DNA of 64,000 nucleotides from Lucifuga dentata (GCA_014773175.1 VXCM01003330.1:1-64000); one strand, 5' to 3'. Shown: positions 37,109-49,749, counted from the first letter of the stretch. Notes: a model not told the origin generated them from the letters alone. Translations and numbers: made by a program.

Positions 37109-37597
37109 TTAAAGGACAATACCAGTGGTTTTTCATGCTTAAGCCCAGTATATAACAACCTGAATCTTTCAAAAATCAAATTCATGTGATACACCCTTTA
37201 ACAATGTGTGTACGTCCATTGTAGAAGGTACAATTGCTTTCAATTTCTTGGTAAAAGCCATCTTCTTCTGGGACCGTTCCCTGGTGGAGACATGCATTCT
37301 CTTCCATGTAGCTCCATGTTGGCCTAGTTAAATTAAATTACTTCAACAAAAACTTTAATAGATGTTCACTGTGATGGGTTACTTATCTTCAGTATGTTTC
37401 AAGCCTCTCCAAGTTGATTTTAATGGCGTACTGGAATGAAGTGACACCAATGGCAGTCTGGAAGGTAGGAAAAACAATTCTAACATTTACCGCTCCAGTA
37501 GTATGTTTTGGGAAATTGTGGTCAGTAACCTGATGTGTATATGGGTCGTATACTTATTTTGGGTTCAAACATGCAAAGCCACCGGTGTGGTCCTTTA
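37109..37597 (+). mobile_element. TTAA-flanked inverted-repeat element, copy 6 (forward, diverged, shortened)
   Basis: Starts TTAAAGGACAATACCAG and ends GGTGTGGTCCTTTA (last A of TTAA changed). It has lost about 100 bp of the body compared with copy 4 and belongs to the older subfamily. Non-coding. Confidence 0.75.
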
Positions 37598-38190
37598 TGA
37601 TCATGGTTTATTTGGTGTTTGAGTTTCAGTGTGAATGTGGCTGTCTGGAATCAAAGCAACCATGACAACAGCACAGATTCACTGGCTTCCTGCTTTTAGT
37701 TGTTGACCTGTGTGCAGATGCAGTTGTCATCACAGATCTGTTTTTCCCTGCATGCTTTCTGAGCTAATGTGGTGGTTTGACCCACAAGACAAAGTATTTG
37801 GACAATTAAATAATGTTTTTTCTTCATGCTAGTAAGAAAAATGAAGGGAACAGTATGGTTGGAGTTGTAGCAGCAGCACAGTTTTGTGTTGCTTTGTGCT
37901 TGTGTAGTTTTATTGTGACTTTTAAAAAGTCTGCATGAAGGCAGATTTCTAAAAAGGCTGTTTCTCCTCTGGGTTTTTGGACAGCAACTTCTTCAGTACA
38001 GCCCTGCCTGTCAGAATAAGAAAAAATATTCATATGCTAGCATGATCACATTTCTGACTCTATTTCAATAACAGGGATTTTCAAAAAATCTCCTCTTTGA
38101 GTTTTTCTTTTATTGGTGGTTGCAAAGCTGCTTTCTCTGTGCTCAGTTTAATTGCAGGATCTCTCATCCCAGTTTTATGACTGGAGGTAA

Positions 38191-38317
38191 CGGGGGGTGA
38201 ACCTCCTCTGTAATCGTGTGTCCCTGCCTGTCCCAGAGAGACAGAGAGCGAAGNCGGGGGGTGAACCTCCTCTGTAATCGTGTGTCCCTGCCTGTCCCAG
38301 AGAGACAGAGAGCGAAG
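38191..38317 (+). other. N-separated exact duplicate (63 bp), assembly artefact
   Basis: 38191-38253 equals 38255-38317, N at 38254, in otherwise unique intron sequence. Confidence 0.85.
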
Positions 38318-39511
38318 ATTATCCACCACTGCACCGTGTGACTGTGGATTCATCTCAACCTTGCCCACTTTATGCAGAGTGGGCTTTACACAAGCTTTTT
38401 TGGCAACTGGCCTGCTAGGATTACATTTGCTGATAACTTTGAGCTCCAGGCTGCACAGAAAAATAAATTGCTTTCCTGTGAGGGGCAAGGTAAAGAACAT
38501 GTAATCCCCTTGTTGGTTATAACCCTTTTTTTGGCGTGTGTGTGTGTGTTCAGAGAGAGAGAGAGAGAGAGAGACAGCTGTTTGCTAGCAGATGCCTATA
38601 TTGCTTTTTGCTCTGTCTGCAAAAAGAATTGAAAACTTCAACAATGCTCTCATTATAAGGAATATTCTAATGATTATCTTATATAAAACACATCTGAAAC
38701 ATGTTTAGAAACACTTTAATTTTTATGCCACATTATAACATTCACAAACAATTCAATAAACAACAGCAGTAGAAATAATCGAATCCATTATTTACACCAC
38801 AGTAGAAAACACTGTACTACAACTGAAAGTGTTAAAATGTATTCAGCCAGCAAAAATCAAAGTACAGATAGTGAGGTTTGATCCCTGTCAGACTGTTAAA
38901 ATCCCCAAAACTAGAGCTAATGAAATGATATTAAAAAGAAATCCCCTTGCATCTTTCAGCCAGTGCAGGTTAAGAAAATTCTCCAAACACTTTTACAGTC
39001 TAAAGTTACAGCAGGTTTGCACTGTAGTTGAAACTGGTTGTAAAACTGTGAAACTGGGGTAAGGAAGCAGGAAGGACTGAGGAGCATGAAAACAATTAAA
39101 AAAAAAAAAAAAAAAAANAAAAAAAAAAAAAAAAAAAAGTGTGCTAGAAAACTATTTCGGCTGTCAGGCTTCCTGTCGCCTTCATGTCTGACAACTCCAA
39201 ACCTCACCTGCAACTTTTTTCCAATGGTTGATGAAAAATATATGACTTTATTTTTACTGTTACTGTAGGACGTCCTGTGGTTTTCACAGAGAATGACAGA
39301 GATTTAAATGAGCATACTGGTAGTTTTTGTGTGATTTAGCCCTTTAAATATAAATCATGTATATTTTACTACTGACCATTATCTAAAAGTTTTGAGATTG
39401 ATTTCCAACCCTTTGGCAGCTATTGGCTTGCATCTGTTTTAGTATGAAACAAAAATCTACTTGCAGAGACTTGACACTTGCTTGAAATGCATTGGCTTTG
39501 GTTTGCCCCTT

Positions 39512-39974
39512 TTAGGCCCCTTTTACACCTTCTACTATAATGCTATCTCAGCATCTGGATGCGTTATGTGGATTATGACATCTGATGACTGGACTTGCAC
39601 TTACATCTTGCATTCACATGCTTTTTGTTTATTTGGATTCTGCCTGCATTGTGATTGGATCTCAGTAGGTGGGCCGCTGCTCTCTTTAAGCCCATTTTTC
39701 CTCCTTGCTCTATGGACGATCTTCATGGACGATCTTCATCCCTTTATAACATAATTAATTTTTTTTTTTATGTCAGCTGTCATTTTCCATGTTCCAGATG
39801 CAGGTACCCATCAGATAGCATTCTAATCACAAACTGTGAGAGCATTTGCACCTTGCATTAACATATGAGCTCAGTATCTGGATAATTAGTATAATAATAT
39901 ATCTGGATAAGTTTTCAGGTAACATATCCGGATAATGAAATTGCATGTTAATGCAAGGTGCAAATGGGGCCTAA
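39512..39974. mobile_element. Inverted-repeat DNA element with a nested perfect inverted repeat
   Basis: Outer ends TTAGGCCCCTTTTACACCTT and, reverse-complemented at the right, TTAGGCCCCATTTGCACCTT. The right arm also pairs perfectly over 22 bases with 39843-39864 (39945-39966 being its complement). GGCCCC-type ends recall hAT-like non-autonomous elements, but no 8-bp duplication was found, so the class is uncertain. Confidence 0.6.
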
Positions 39975-40279
39975 GTTGCATCTTTGTTGGCTGGCAGATG
40001 CAAGAGGGGGCTGAAACTCCTCCTTTGTTGCATTCAAAACAGCTAAAACATCCAAAGCAGCAATGATTGTAAGGCAATTAAAATCCATCTTCCTCCACAA
40101 CATTTGTGTTCTCTTATTGTTTGTAACATAGCTTGTGAATACGATGCTATTAGCAGATGATTTCAAGATCAAGTTTTGAGTTTTCCGCAAACAGCAATCA
40201 GAAGTTTCCTGCAGCTACACAACTATGTGGTGATAACTCAACCTTTATCCAAAAAGGCCAGCTAAAGGTTTACTGTGAA

Positions 40280-40463
40280 GGATTACTCAGATCAAGCAAG
40301 TTTGAGGTTTCTGTAGGTTGAATGTCATATTGTACTGAAATGAAGTGAGATCAGCGGTGCCTGGAAGATCAAATCTATCTTCAGAACTTATAGTTGTCAG
40401 TATACTTACATGCTCTGTAGTAAATGGGCTGAAACATGCAAAACCGCAGAATGGTTCCTTAAA
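40280..40463 (+). mobile_element. Decayed right half of the TTAA-flanked element family
   Basis: Contains weakened versions of the AAATGAAGTGAGATCAGCGG / CCTGGAAG block and ends in GGGCTGAAACATGCAAAA and GGTTCCTTAAA. Similar faint traces lie at about 39310-39420 and 44255-44412. Confidence 0.5.
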
Positions 40464-42005
40464 TCGGTGAGATTGTCAGTGATTTCAAATCTCACGCTGC
40501 TTGAAAAGAGTCATTTATCCATCCACCATAAAAACGCTGAAAACTGGATTCAGCTGGTGGTTGGTGGTAATGCTCCACACTAAACATAAAGAGAAAAGAA
40601 ACAGAGTGAATTTCTGGAAAAAATAATAATAATCTGAGTCGAAAAGTTGGCTTTATTTAAAAAAAATTGTAACACAAAATGAACAGACAGTAATGAATAT
40701 ATCAAATCTATTGGGCATGCACAGCATGTTGAATGCAGACTGACACACTCAAGATTACTATGAATTCTATAATACAGTCTTCTATTTCCAGACACATCTG
40801 TTCTTCTTAGATATAGTTGCTCACTGAAACCAAATGCACAGCAGGAGTGGAAATAAAGAGAAGCAGATAGAGATGTGATGAGTAGTTAGTCTAGACTTAC
40901 TGCATTAGCACTTAAAAATGCTTAAAAAAGGAAAATGTAAGAAGTACAATCTGTGAGAAAGAGATTAAAAAAAAAAAAAAAAAAANAAAAAAAAAAAAAA
41001 AAACACAGGGGTTTTAGAAAACTGTCTCACCCCTAAACAAAAGACCTTTGGTGAAATTCAAGGCTCAGCACGGAGGATAAAGATGCCTAAAAATATCTGG
41101 AAATAAAACTAATTCAGTGGCCTGGAATTACATAACCCTGCTGGAGGTTAATTGTTTGTGAAAGTGAGATGGATGGTGCATGTGTGCGCTTAAATAGAAA
41201 AGTGTGTTGTGTTACTGGTAGGAGTCTGAAGATGTGTGTGCTTTCAGGGAGATAAAGAGAGAAAGATGAAGAGAAAGAAGGAGTGAGCGTTGTGTTACCT
41301 GAGGAAAAAACACGGAGTAGGATGGATCTGCAGATTTATCTAACTCTGCTTTACAACAACATTTGTGATGACATATTTGGTTTAACTTCTGGCATCTCCG
41401 ATTAATTAATTAAGATTTCCATCAGTGCTTCATAAATGAGGCTGATTAAACTGTTGCACGCTCGCTTGCTCATGCTTATGTGTTTTCCCTTTCTCCTTTT
41501 TAGTCCTCCTTTCTCTTTGACTTTCATCTCTCCTTTCTTGTTTTGGCTTAAGTTTTTCTCTCTCTCTCTCTGTTTACCTGGTATCACCTGTCTCTAACTC
41601 TGGTCCTCCTCCTCCTCCCACCTTCATTTCTGCTTTCTATTTATAGGGAATGACAAATAGGTTGAAACTGGCAAACAGCTTGTGTTGGGTGATTCTGCAA
41701 ACCCCTGAGTTACTGTTCAGTGACATTTTGAAACATCCACTGTCACTATTTGGGATGGGACACAACTGTGGTCTCCAGAAAATGTTTTCACACTAATTTG
41801 GTTTCATCTGGTTGAATCTGACTGTAGTATGTTTTCCCACTTTGTATGGAAGGTCTGAACAATGCAAAGGCACTTGGGTGCCTTTTGACTATGTTGTCTT
41901 GGCTTGGTCAAAAATGGCCACTGGAGGTGTTTGTCAGCAATGTGAACATGATCCAAACAAGTTCTAAACCAACTACAAAGTGATCCAATGAGCTACTGAT
42001 TGATC

Positions 42006-42655
42006 TTAAAGGACCATACCATCCACTTTGCATGTTTAAGCCTAATATATCTAATATATTCAATTTTCATACATGTAAGGTTACTGACAATCATTTCGAA
42101 AAGCATACTACTGGAACAATGAATTAAAAATGTTTTTCCTACCTTCCAGACCTCCATTAGTTTCAGNAGCATACTACTGGAACAATGAATTAAAAATGTT
42201 TTTCCTACCTTCCAGACCTCCATTAGTTTCAGTCCATTCTGGCACGCTATTAAAATCAACTTGTTGATACTTGAAACGTTGTTAGGATAGGTAATTCATC
42301 ATCGCGAACAAGACATGTATTTAGGTTTTTTTTGGTTTTTTGGGGTTTTTTTTTAATAGATGTTACATAATTTTAGCATTTAAGTGCAATAAAAAGTGCC
42401 GGTCTCCGCTGGGGAATATAGTCCCAAAGAAGACCTGCATTTATCGAAAAATTTAAATGACCGTGACTTCATAAGGTAGCGTAACTATTAGCAGGTGAAA
42501 CATCAGTTTTTAAGGTGGGTGTATCACTTGAATATTTGATTTTGAAANACTATTAGCAGGTGAAACATCAGTTTTTAAGGTGGGTGTATCACTTGAATAT
42601 TTGATTTTGAAAGACTAAGAGGTTTTGATCAGGAAAGCTGAAATACGGTTTTACA
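42006..42655 (-). mobile_element. TTAA-flanked inverted-repeat element, copy 7 (reverse, truncated)
   Basis: Starts TTAAAGGACCATACC and follows the reverse body up to CAGGAAAGCTGAAATACGG, then breaks off just before a TG microsatellite, so the far arm is missing. It contains two N-separated duplicates (42102-42232 and 42484-42612). Confidence 0.78.
42102..42612 (+). other. Two N-separated exact duplicates (65 and 64 bp), assembly artefacts
   Basis: 42102-42166 equals 42168-42232 and 42484-42547 equals 42549-42612, each with one N between, both in transposon copy 7. Confidence 0.85.
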
Positions 42656-42664
42656 GTTTTTAAA

Positions 42665-42667
<3 letters not shown>

Positions 42668-42708
<41 letters not shown>
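42668..42708 (+). repeat. (GT)n microsatellite
   Basis: Pure GT repeat directly at the truncated end of transposon copy 7. Confidence 0.95.
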
Positions 42709-42709
<1 letters not shown>

Positions 42710-44535
42710 TTATGTTAAATGAACTACAGCCAAGTCAAACTGATACTCTGAAAAGCCTTACCTAACCTCCATCTTCACACGTGTAAGTGTTCATGCATGT
42801 CCAGCTCTCGAAGGCAGAAAGTGTTTTTTGGCATAATGTGAAGCAATATTTGTTTTTCCAGATATTGTCTTAAAGGACTTTCTAAGTCAGAATTCATCTG
42901 GCATTGTTTTGCTCGGTATATGATCCAAATGATGACTACATTAGTGATATTAATGCATAGCTGCCCTGACATTCATGCGCTTGAAATTTTTTGTGCTGTG
43001 TGAAACAAGACTGAACCAAGGGTCAATGGACAAATATAACAAGTATACCAAACTGAATGTAGGTTTGAAAACAACTTAAGTCAAATGGTTTGTGCGCCTT
43101 TTCTTTTTACTGTCTTACAAAAATTTCACAATACTTCCTGCTTTGGCACAAAATGCTGGCAGCTGACAAATCACGTACTGCATGTTGTAGTGCACACACT
43201 CCACTAGAATGTGCTGAGATCTAAAGATAATAAGTATAAGGCATCTCAGTCTCAGGAACACCATCATTTTTAGGTTTGAGTAAGACTGACTCATGAACCC
43301 TTTACATTAGCTTTCAAGAACCCTTTTGGGTGTCTTTTCTATTTAAAGAGACCTTTAAAGCAGACCTCCATGTCATGAAAGTAATGGAAGTCCAGAATCC
43401 TCGTAGATTCCTTCAACTCTTTCAGTTGTGCTTCCACAAACCTCTGAAACTTTAGGGTTTTGTTTTTTTTTTTTTTCAAAAAAGGGATACATTTCTTTGG
43501 ATATCAGAGCATTATAATCATCATCATCATCAACAAAATGTCAAGCATCACAAAATTTATCAGCTCTCCATATTATTGTCCATAAACTCTTAAAGGGTTC
43601 TCCAAGGAGCTCGCCTGGGGCTTCTCAATTTCTGTGGTGTGCCATGTGGATTAGCAATCTGGAAAACAGCAAAGCAAAGAAAGTTTTCACAGCCGTTGCT
43701 GTCTTTGCAGATTAGAAAGCAGAGCTGTCACTGCACACCTGCGAGTTCTTTGTTTTCTTTATAGCTCTTTGACTTTTTGCAGCATTGGGCTTCAGTTCTG
43801 CTGGCATCTGGGAAACTGCGTGTAATTATACCAGTTGGTTAATTAAAATAGTTTTTGGAGCATCTGTTAATGTATTCACACAGACGAAAATACTGAAGCT
43901 ACATCACCTTCATTCCTTTAAAAAACAAACCCAGACTTGTGCAATCTAGTTGAATTGCCACCTAAATGTAGAAGGATATTGTATTAATTTATATTCATTC
44001 CCCAGAGGCTATAATTCTAACAGTACCCCTAAAACCAAGTCTCAAAAATAAACAGCTAGCTTAACGTGGAACGCTGTGGTCCCATTTGATCTTGACTGCC
44101 ATTTTCTCTGTTTTTATTTCCTTAATCCACTTACTTCTGTTAGCGTGGTCAGAGTTGCATCGTTGCTGTGTGATAAGGTGGTGTAATTGCAGGTTGTTTT
44201 AAAATGTCTGTTTTACTACGTGAAAGTAATATAACAGACAAAAACAGAAGTGGCCATGATGCTCACTTTCACAAGATTCAAGTCTTGGCAAGTTGACTTT
44301 CATTCTGTTGTGAAATGAACTACAACTAATGAAAATCTAAAATATGTGGTGTACTTTGGAAAATGGTCTAATGTAAACTACTTGATTTGTTAATGGGCTA
44401 AAACACACAATAATGATAATAGTATTACTGGTGGAGTCAATTAGGACAACTTTACACTTACAGTTGAAATGCATTTTATATATGTGCAGTAAACACCTAA
44501 CACAGCAAATGAATCTTTTTTTGTTCTTCCACCAG

Positions 44536-44679
44536 GCTGTCACGAGTCGTGTTCGGAGTGCCGTGGACCAGGACAGCAGGAGTGTGTGTCGTGCTCAGAC
44601 CCAGCTGCCTTGTTGGAGGATGGAGTGTGTGTCTTTGACTGTGGCACCGGCTACTACAGCCAAGAAGGCGTCTGCTACG
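44536..44679 (+). CDS. fras1: fras1 exon: furin-like repeat 3
   Basis: Internal exon of 144 bp, phase 1-1. It encodes CHESCSEC, ECVSC, GVCVFDC, GTGYY and GVC: eight cysteines and the GxGYY signature near the end of many FU repeats. The CHESC start and SDPAALLEDGVC middle match FU3 of vertebrate FRAS1. The acceptor is ccaccag and the donor gtaaag. It follows the 14.6-kb intron and is separated by 3.1 kb from FU4. Confidence 0.95.
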
Positions 44680-45457
44680 GTAAAGTTGATGCACTATCTG
44701 CACTGCAACCAGATAAAGGGTCTTTGATGCAATGTAATATATTGTAGGCAGGAAGAGCTTATGCCCAAATCCAACTCAGTCACTTTCGTCTGTCTGTGAT
44801 AAATATTTCACTTTTCCTCCTCACTCCATGGTTGTATTGTTTTCACTTAATTTTCAGGTGGATTCATATTTGTTTTTTTTTACATTCGCATTAAGTCCGC
44901 AGGGAAATATACCTTTATTAGAGGAAAATCTGCTCCCTTTTGATAAATCTTCTTTCCAAATCTTCTTTCCCTCAACCCACACTCTTGTACTTCTTCTGCA
45001 GTTCCTCTAAGTTTACTTTTGAATCCTAATACATGAACATTTTTATATTCAGTTTATACTTTAGACAAGGAGGTAGAGAGAGAGATGGAGTGATAGTTTT
45101 ACATCCAAGGCAAAGTGAGTCACATCCTGTGCCAAAACACAATTTGAACTGTTGCTGCATTGCATTCTGGTCTATTTTCTGCTACCATGGATGCGCAAAG
45201 TGGTTTCATGGACATCAATAGATGTGGAAACCAAATAGGACATCTTATTCATTTGGATAAAAGCTGCTCATCCAACGCATATGCCTGCTTCCTCATGCTC
45301 TCCCTAACTTGGGTGCCTACAGAAAATGTGCAGTTTAGTTGTTGTGCTGGCTTTTAAATTATATTGGATCTAATCATCATATTTTTTTTAATGTGCACGC
45401 CATTCTAAATTTTTTTCTTCCTTTAAATTTCTTTTGGAATGACTGTATTGCAAAAAG

Positions 45458-45490
<33 letters not shown>

Positions 45491-46683
45491 ATCCAGGGAT
45501 ATTATAACCTGCATTTTCTACTGTGGCCACTAGGTTAAAATCGCTGCTGTTCCTGGTGGCTTCAGCAGTCTTCCATAGAGGTTTTCACAGGTTCAAAACT
45601 TTGAACCAATTTGAAACAGACTAGTGAAAATCCTACAAGAATCCAACATGCATCTGTTAGTTGAAAAAAAAAAAACAACCTGAAAGGGCCCCGAGGAGAG
45701 TCAGATTGGGAAGGAAGATCCAATGATAACTGGACCTGAACAGACCCAAAAACAAAGAGAGAGAGAGAGCATCAACACTGGCAACAGCACGATGTGCCAG
45801 TTAACAAGCAACTTTTCTTTCAACTTGTTCCTCACGTCTGCCATTTTTCTTGTACTTCAGCTCTTGCTCTCTATTCACCTTAAAAAGCTAATTATCTCCT
45901 ACACTGATTATGATGCACAACATGATCAGAGCTGATCAGGACTCTGTTTGGATCCACTTGCATGTAAGACATCTTGACACACTGACCCAAGACCCACAGC
46001 AATAGCCTGAGACCCTGCCTGACCTGATTAGACTGAATATAATTTGGACCCAGCCTGACTTGGGTCCTTGACCCTTGAACACCTCTAGTCTCCGTGGCTG
46101 TTTGTCTGTATGTGCCGTAGAAAGAGGCCCTTGACTTCTATTTACTGATAATAATTAAGTTAAAATAATCTTTTTAAGAAATCTATTATTAAACTGACTT
46201 GTTGCTGCAATGAAAATATCTTGACATGATGCAACATAATATGATGTCTGCATATTTGGCTATTTATTCTTGAACATTATTACCAAACAACAGGGAATAA
46301 ATGGTGATACACATCACCAAGAACTCTTCAAACAATCTTAAGCACAGTTTTAGGGCAAATTTCCCTTTTATTCAATGCTACACAGGGACTGCTGCTGCAC
46401 GACCTTGATACTAAAACTGCAGCCTTCCATCTGATATGTCCTCAGCATCTTTCTGAGTAGTGAAAGTTGATATTCAAACAGCCGCCGAGTCAAAACGAAA
46501 TGTTCTGCTGCCTGGTGTACAGTAAACAGAAAGCACCATGTGAGACAATAATAGGTTTATTGTTAGCGGTGAACTGGAGGTGAAGGCTTGTTTGGGCTTG
46601 TTTGTTAGCATCCCTGTGGAACTATTTCCCACAGCATCCAGTTCATAAGGAGCCACAAAGAGAAGTCAGCAATGTGCAGACAA

Positions 46684-46713
46684 AATAATAATAATAATAA
46701 TAATAATAATAAT
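46684..46713 (+). repeat. (AAT)n trinucleotide repeat
   Basis: Ten AAT units in the FU3-FU4 intron. Confidence 0.95.
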
Positions 46714-47111
46714 TAGTATTTCTGTGGCTCTAATAAGAATTCAGAACCTCTCACATGATACATGAAAATAGGGCAAACAGAATGAATATGGATAGTTACT
46801 ATTCTGGAGAGGAAATTAGTGGTAAGATGAGGAGGAGGATTTTGTCTCCCTGAGGGCGACTATGAACTTAGCAGCATATTGCTTTAGCTTTTTCTTTCTT
46901 TAAAACTGCCTTTTTTTTTTTCTTTTNTTTTTTTTTTTTTGGGGTGGGGTGAGGGGTGTCTCTGTCCCACTATAGCTCAAATGGAAAAATTTAGGCTCTC
47001 AGTGAGGCACCCTCTTTTAGAAAGTGTCAAAACCTAGGGAGCTTTCTGGAAAAAAAGGTCAAATGCATTAGAACTTGCCAGTTGTTGCTTGAAGGTCTTA
47101 CTTTTAAATGT

Positions 47112-47242
47112 CAAGATGTGAAGAGAACTGTGAGTTTTGTTTTTTTTTTTCCTTCCTCGGGGCTTCCTGTGTTGGANCAAGATGTGAAGAGAACTGTGAG
47201 TTTTGTTTTTTTTTTTCCTTCCTCGGGGCTTCCTGTGTTGGA
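47112..47242 (+). other. N-separated exact duplicate (65 bp), assembly artefact
   Basis: 47112-47176 equals 47178-47242, N at 47177. It creates a repeated cysteine-containing frame that could be mistaken for a coding repeat. Confidence 0.85.
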
Positions 47243-47776
47243 TTTGATGGGTGTCCTCTTTGTCCCCCTTCAGCATGCCATCGGAATACCTTTTACTAGT
47301 TTAAGCCTCTGTTTAGGTGGAGATGAAGATGTGTTTGAGCATGTTTGCATGTAGACGTGTCATGTAGATATGGCGTACGACTTACGCACGCACACATAGA
47401 AACAAACGTTTATAGAGCAGCAAGTAAGCCCAAAACACTTGTTTTGCCACAGGTAGTTCAGCTAACAAATTTAGTTTTCGGGACAAAGTTGTACAATTTA
47501 TTTTTCCTTTTTATTTTTCTTCAATTTTAGGTGATCTCAAATTGTTTTTTATGTTTTTTCACAGTTCAGTTATTAACAAACAGCACATAATTTTGGCTTA
47601 AATCCCACAGCAGTCATCATAAGGTGACAGCTGAATTCTTGGCATGTTCTGGTTAAATGAATTTCTTCTTTCTTAAGTTATTTGAGTCCTTGAGTCATTT
47701 TTTTTTTTGAAGTGAACATCATGTACTTTATCATTTCGCTGAGAATCCATTAACATATACATGCTGCGTTTCACAG

Positions 47777-47917
47777 CCTGTGATTCGTCCTGTGCCTCCT
47801 GTTTCCCTGACAACCCCAAGTGCATGAGCTGCCCACCGGGGACCGCTTTGCATCATGGGAAATGTATTTCCCAGTGTCCATCTAACCATTACCTAGACAA
47901 TCACAGCAGATGCAGAG
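47777..47917 (+). CDS. fras1: fras1 exon: furin-like repeat 4
   Basis: Internal exon of 141 bp, phase 1-1. It encodes CDSSCASC, KCMSC, GKCISQC and SRC, eight cysteines. The CDxSC start and TALHHGKC correspond to FU4 of FRAS1. An Asn-His-Ser sequon near the end (LDNHS) is a possible N-glycosylation site. The donor is gtaggt. An open frame running from an ATG 16 bases upstream overlaps the exon, but that ATG lies in the intron and the acceptor ttcacag is strong. Confidence 0.95.
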
Positions 47918-48072
47918 GTAGGTTAAATTTTCAATTGCTAAATAAAATTATATTCATCCTTTTTTGTGATGTTGAACATTAATGTTATGTGCTGCATTTT
48001 TAATCCAAACTGTTGAGCCAATTTTATGGGAATTTTTAAAAAGTTGCAAAAGAAAATGTAAGTCTAGGGGTT

Positions 48073-48107
<35 letters not shown>

Positions 48108-48700
48108 TCTTTACCTGCTATTAAATGCGTATCTGAAGAAGTTGTAAAATGATGTCATCATTTAATTCTTATGTAAATCTGGTAACACTCTCCACTGTAG
48201 TTTCTTTATTTTTTCCTTTATATTTTCAACTTCTAGTCAAATTTTGGTGATTCTGGATCTACAATGCCAGAAATAATAATAATTTAAAAAAAAAGAAGCA
48301 GAAGCAAGTCTCAATCCATATTACCTCTCAATTCATATTATCCTATCACCTTTTCTTTTTTTTTTACCTTTTTTTTTTAAATACTGAAATGACTTTTTCT
48401 CGTTCAGCTATTCTTAAAATATTTCTTTCTGGCGTATTATTTTCTTAACATGTCCATTAAGGTTTTCTCCTGTATCAGTTCCAAATGCAAACAAAACAGA
48501 TGGATTGAAATGTTATTCTAGGGTTCAAAGCCACTCTCAAGTGGACCTCTGCTTTTAGGCTGATCCAACCTGTTTAATGTGTTCCTCGACTGTAGTAAAA
48601 GGTGCAGCTCAGTACTGGGTTCAGTGTAATATAACATATGACTGTAGTAACTAGCACTGTTTACTGGTTTACTGGTTTCACCTCTGCCTCTTCTCTTCAG
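47918..48700 (+). other. fras1 intron between FU4 and FU5
   Basis: Intron of 783 bp, donor gtaggt, acceptor tcttcag. It has a T-run at about 48068-48104; otherwise it is AT-rich without recognisable content. Confidence 0.88.
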
Positions 48701-48841
48701 CCTGTCACAGCTCCTGCTCCTCCTGTTGGGGTCCATCAGTGTCCCAGTGCACTTTGTGTCCCGACGGGCTCCTCCTCCACCAGGGCCAGTGTGTGGAGTC
48801 CTGTGGGGAGGGACTGTACCCACAGGACAACACCTGCCACA
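48701..48841 (+). CDS. fras1: fras1 exon: furin-like repeat 5
   Basis: Internal exon of 141 bp, phase 1-1. It encodes CHSSCSSCWGP, QCTLC, GQCVESC, GEGLY and NTC, eight cysteines. GEGLYPQDNTC is the counterpart of the GEGFY motif in FU5 of mammalian FRAS1. The final A joins AT of the next exon to give Asn. The donor is gtaaga. Another reading frame across the exon is also open, but only this frame gives the FU cysteine pattern and joins both neighbours. Confidence 0.95.
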
Positions 48842-49749
48842 GTAAGAGCCGACTGAGACCTCTGAGCAAGGCACACAGACCACATGGAGATATTACAAAG
48901 GTGGAAAGGAAGGCAGGAAGATGGAGAGAGGAAGGAAGACAGGAAGTAGGGAAGGAAAGGATGAATGAGAGCAAGGGAGGGAAGGAATAAGAAGGAAGAA
49001 AGTGAGGAAAAGATAAAAAAAAAAAGGACTGATGAAGGGAAGCAAATATCGTGAGATGAATAGAGTGATCAAATAGTATCTTACTAGGGAGCTAGCTTTC
49101 CCTCAAGTACAAATAATAAAGTAAACCACAGCCTTCATCACTATTAATCTACCATGTGTTTTACGTGCAGTATTAACAGATTATTGTCAATTTAACTGTT
49201 TTTTTTTTTTTCTGTTATTACCATTAACAGCTGAGATTATGTGTGGGATGATCAGTGGCGTCTTTTTTGTGAGATTTGGTTCTGTTAATTCTTGTGTTTC
49301 ACACAACTAAGACCACATTTCCCAATAAACTCTTCTGCTTTCTGGAACAAAACTTGCTTTTTAAGTAAAAGACAAACAAGATTAAAAAAAAAAAAATTTC
49401 AATCATCTTTTGACTTCATCATTTTCCAATGGGAAAAATTTTGAAACCTCTAGTGCCGGAAGCTCTGGAAAAACAGCACTCTCTTCATGTGTCTTTTTGT
49501 AAGGCAATCTAACAGAGTATTTCCTGTCTGATTTGGCAACGTCTACACAGGCTGCCTGCCTCCTTGACGCTGGCTTTGTTCTCTTTCATTTATGTATCTT
49601 TTATTTTATTTAATTAATTAAAAATAGATGCACACCCTTAATCCCAGAGTTTAGTGGAAATGTTTATTGATTTTCCATCACTGATGTCGTTCCTCTTTGA
49701 CCTTCCATAAATCCTCCTTCTCATTCTTTTAATCTGCCTTTACGTTCAG
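48842..49749 (+). other. fras1 intron between FU5 and FU6
   Basis: Intron of 908 bp, donor gtaaga, acceptor gttcag. It starts with a purine-rich GGAA-like stretch (about 48900-49020), then AT-rich sequence with nothing recognised. Confidence 0.88.

Larger units (their letters stand above)
29962..44535 (+). other. Largest fras1 intron in window, between FU2 and FU3
   Basis: Intron of 14574 bp, donor gtgagt, acceptor ccaccag. It holds three full transposon copies of one family (34692-35377 reverse, 37109-37597 forward, 42006-42655 reverse) plus decayed relatives, a Tc1-like derivative (33849-34202), an inverted-repeat element (39512-39974), several microsatellites and five N-separated duplicates. 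The stretches 29962-31360 and 42710-44250 show nothing I can name. Confidence 0.82.
44680..47776 (+). other. fras1 intron between FU3 and FU4
   Basis: Intron of 3097 bp, donor gtaaag, acceptor ttcacag. It contains a T-run at about 45462-45489, an AAT repeat at 46684-46713, a poly-T run with an N at 46927 and an N-separated duplicate at 47112-47242. No gene is seen. Confidence 0.84.

Noticed and set aside
47108..47299. Repeated cysteine-containing peptide (CEENCEFC-like) that looks like a tandem domain
   Set aside because: The repetition is the 65-bp N-separated assembly duplicate; no FU or VWC pattern is present.
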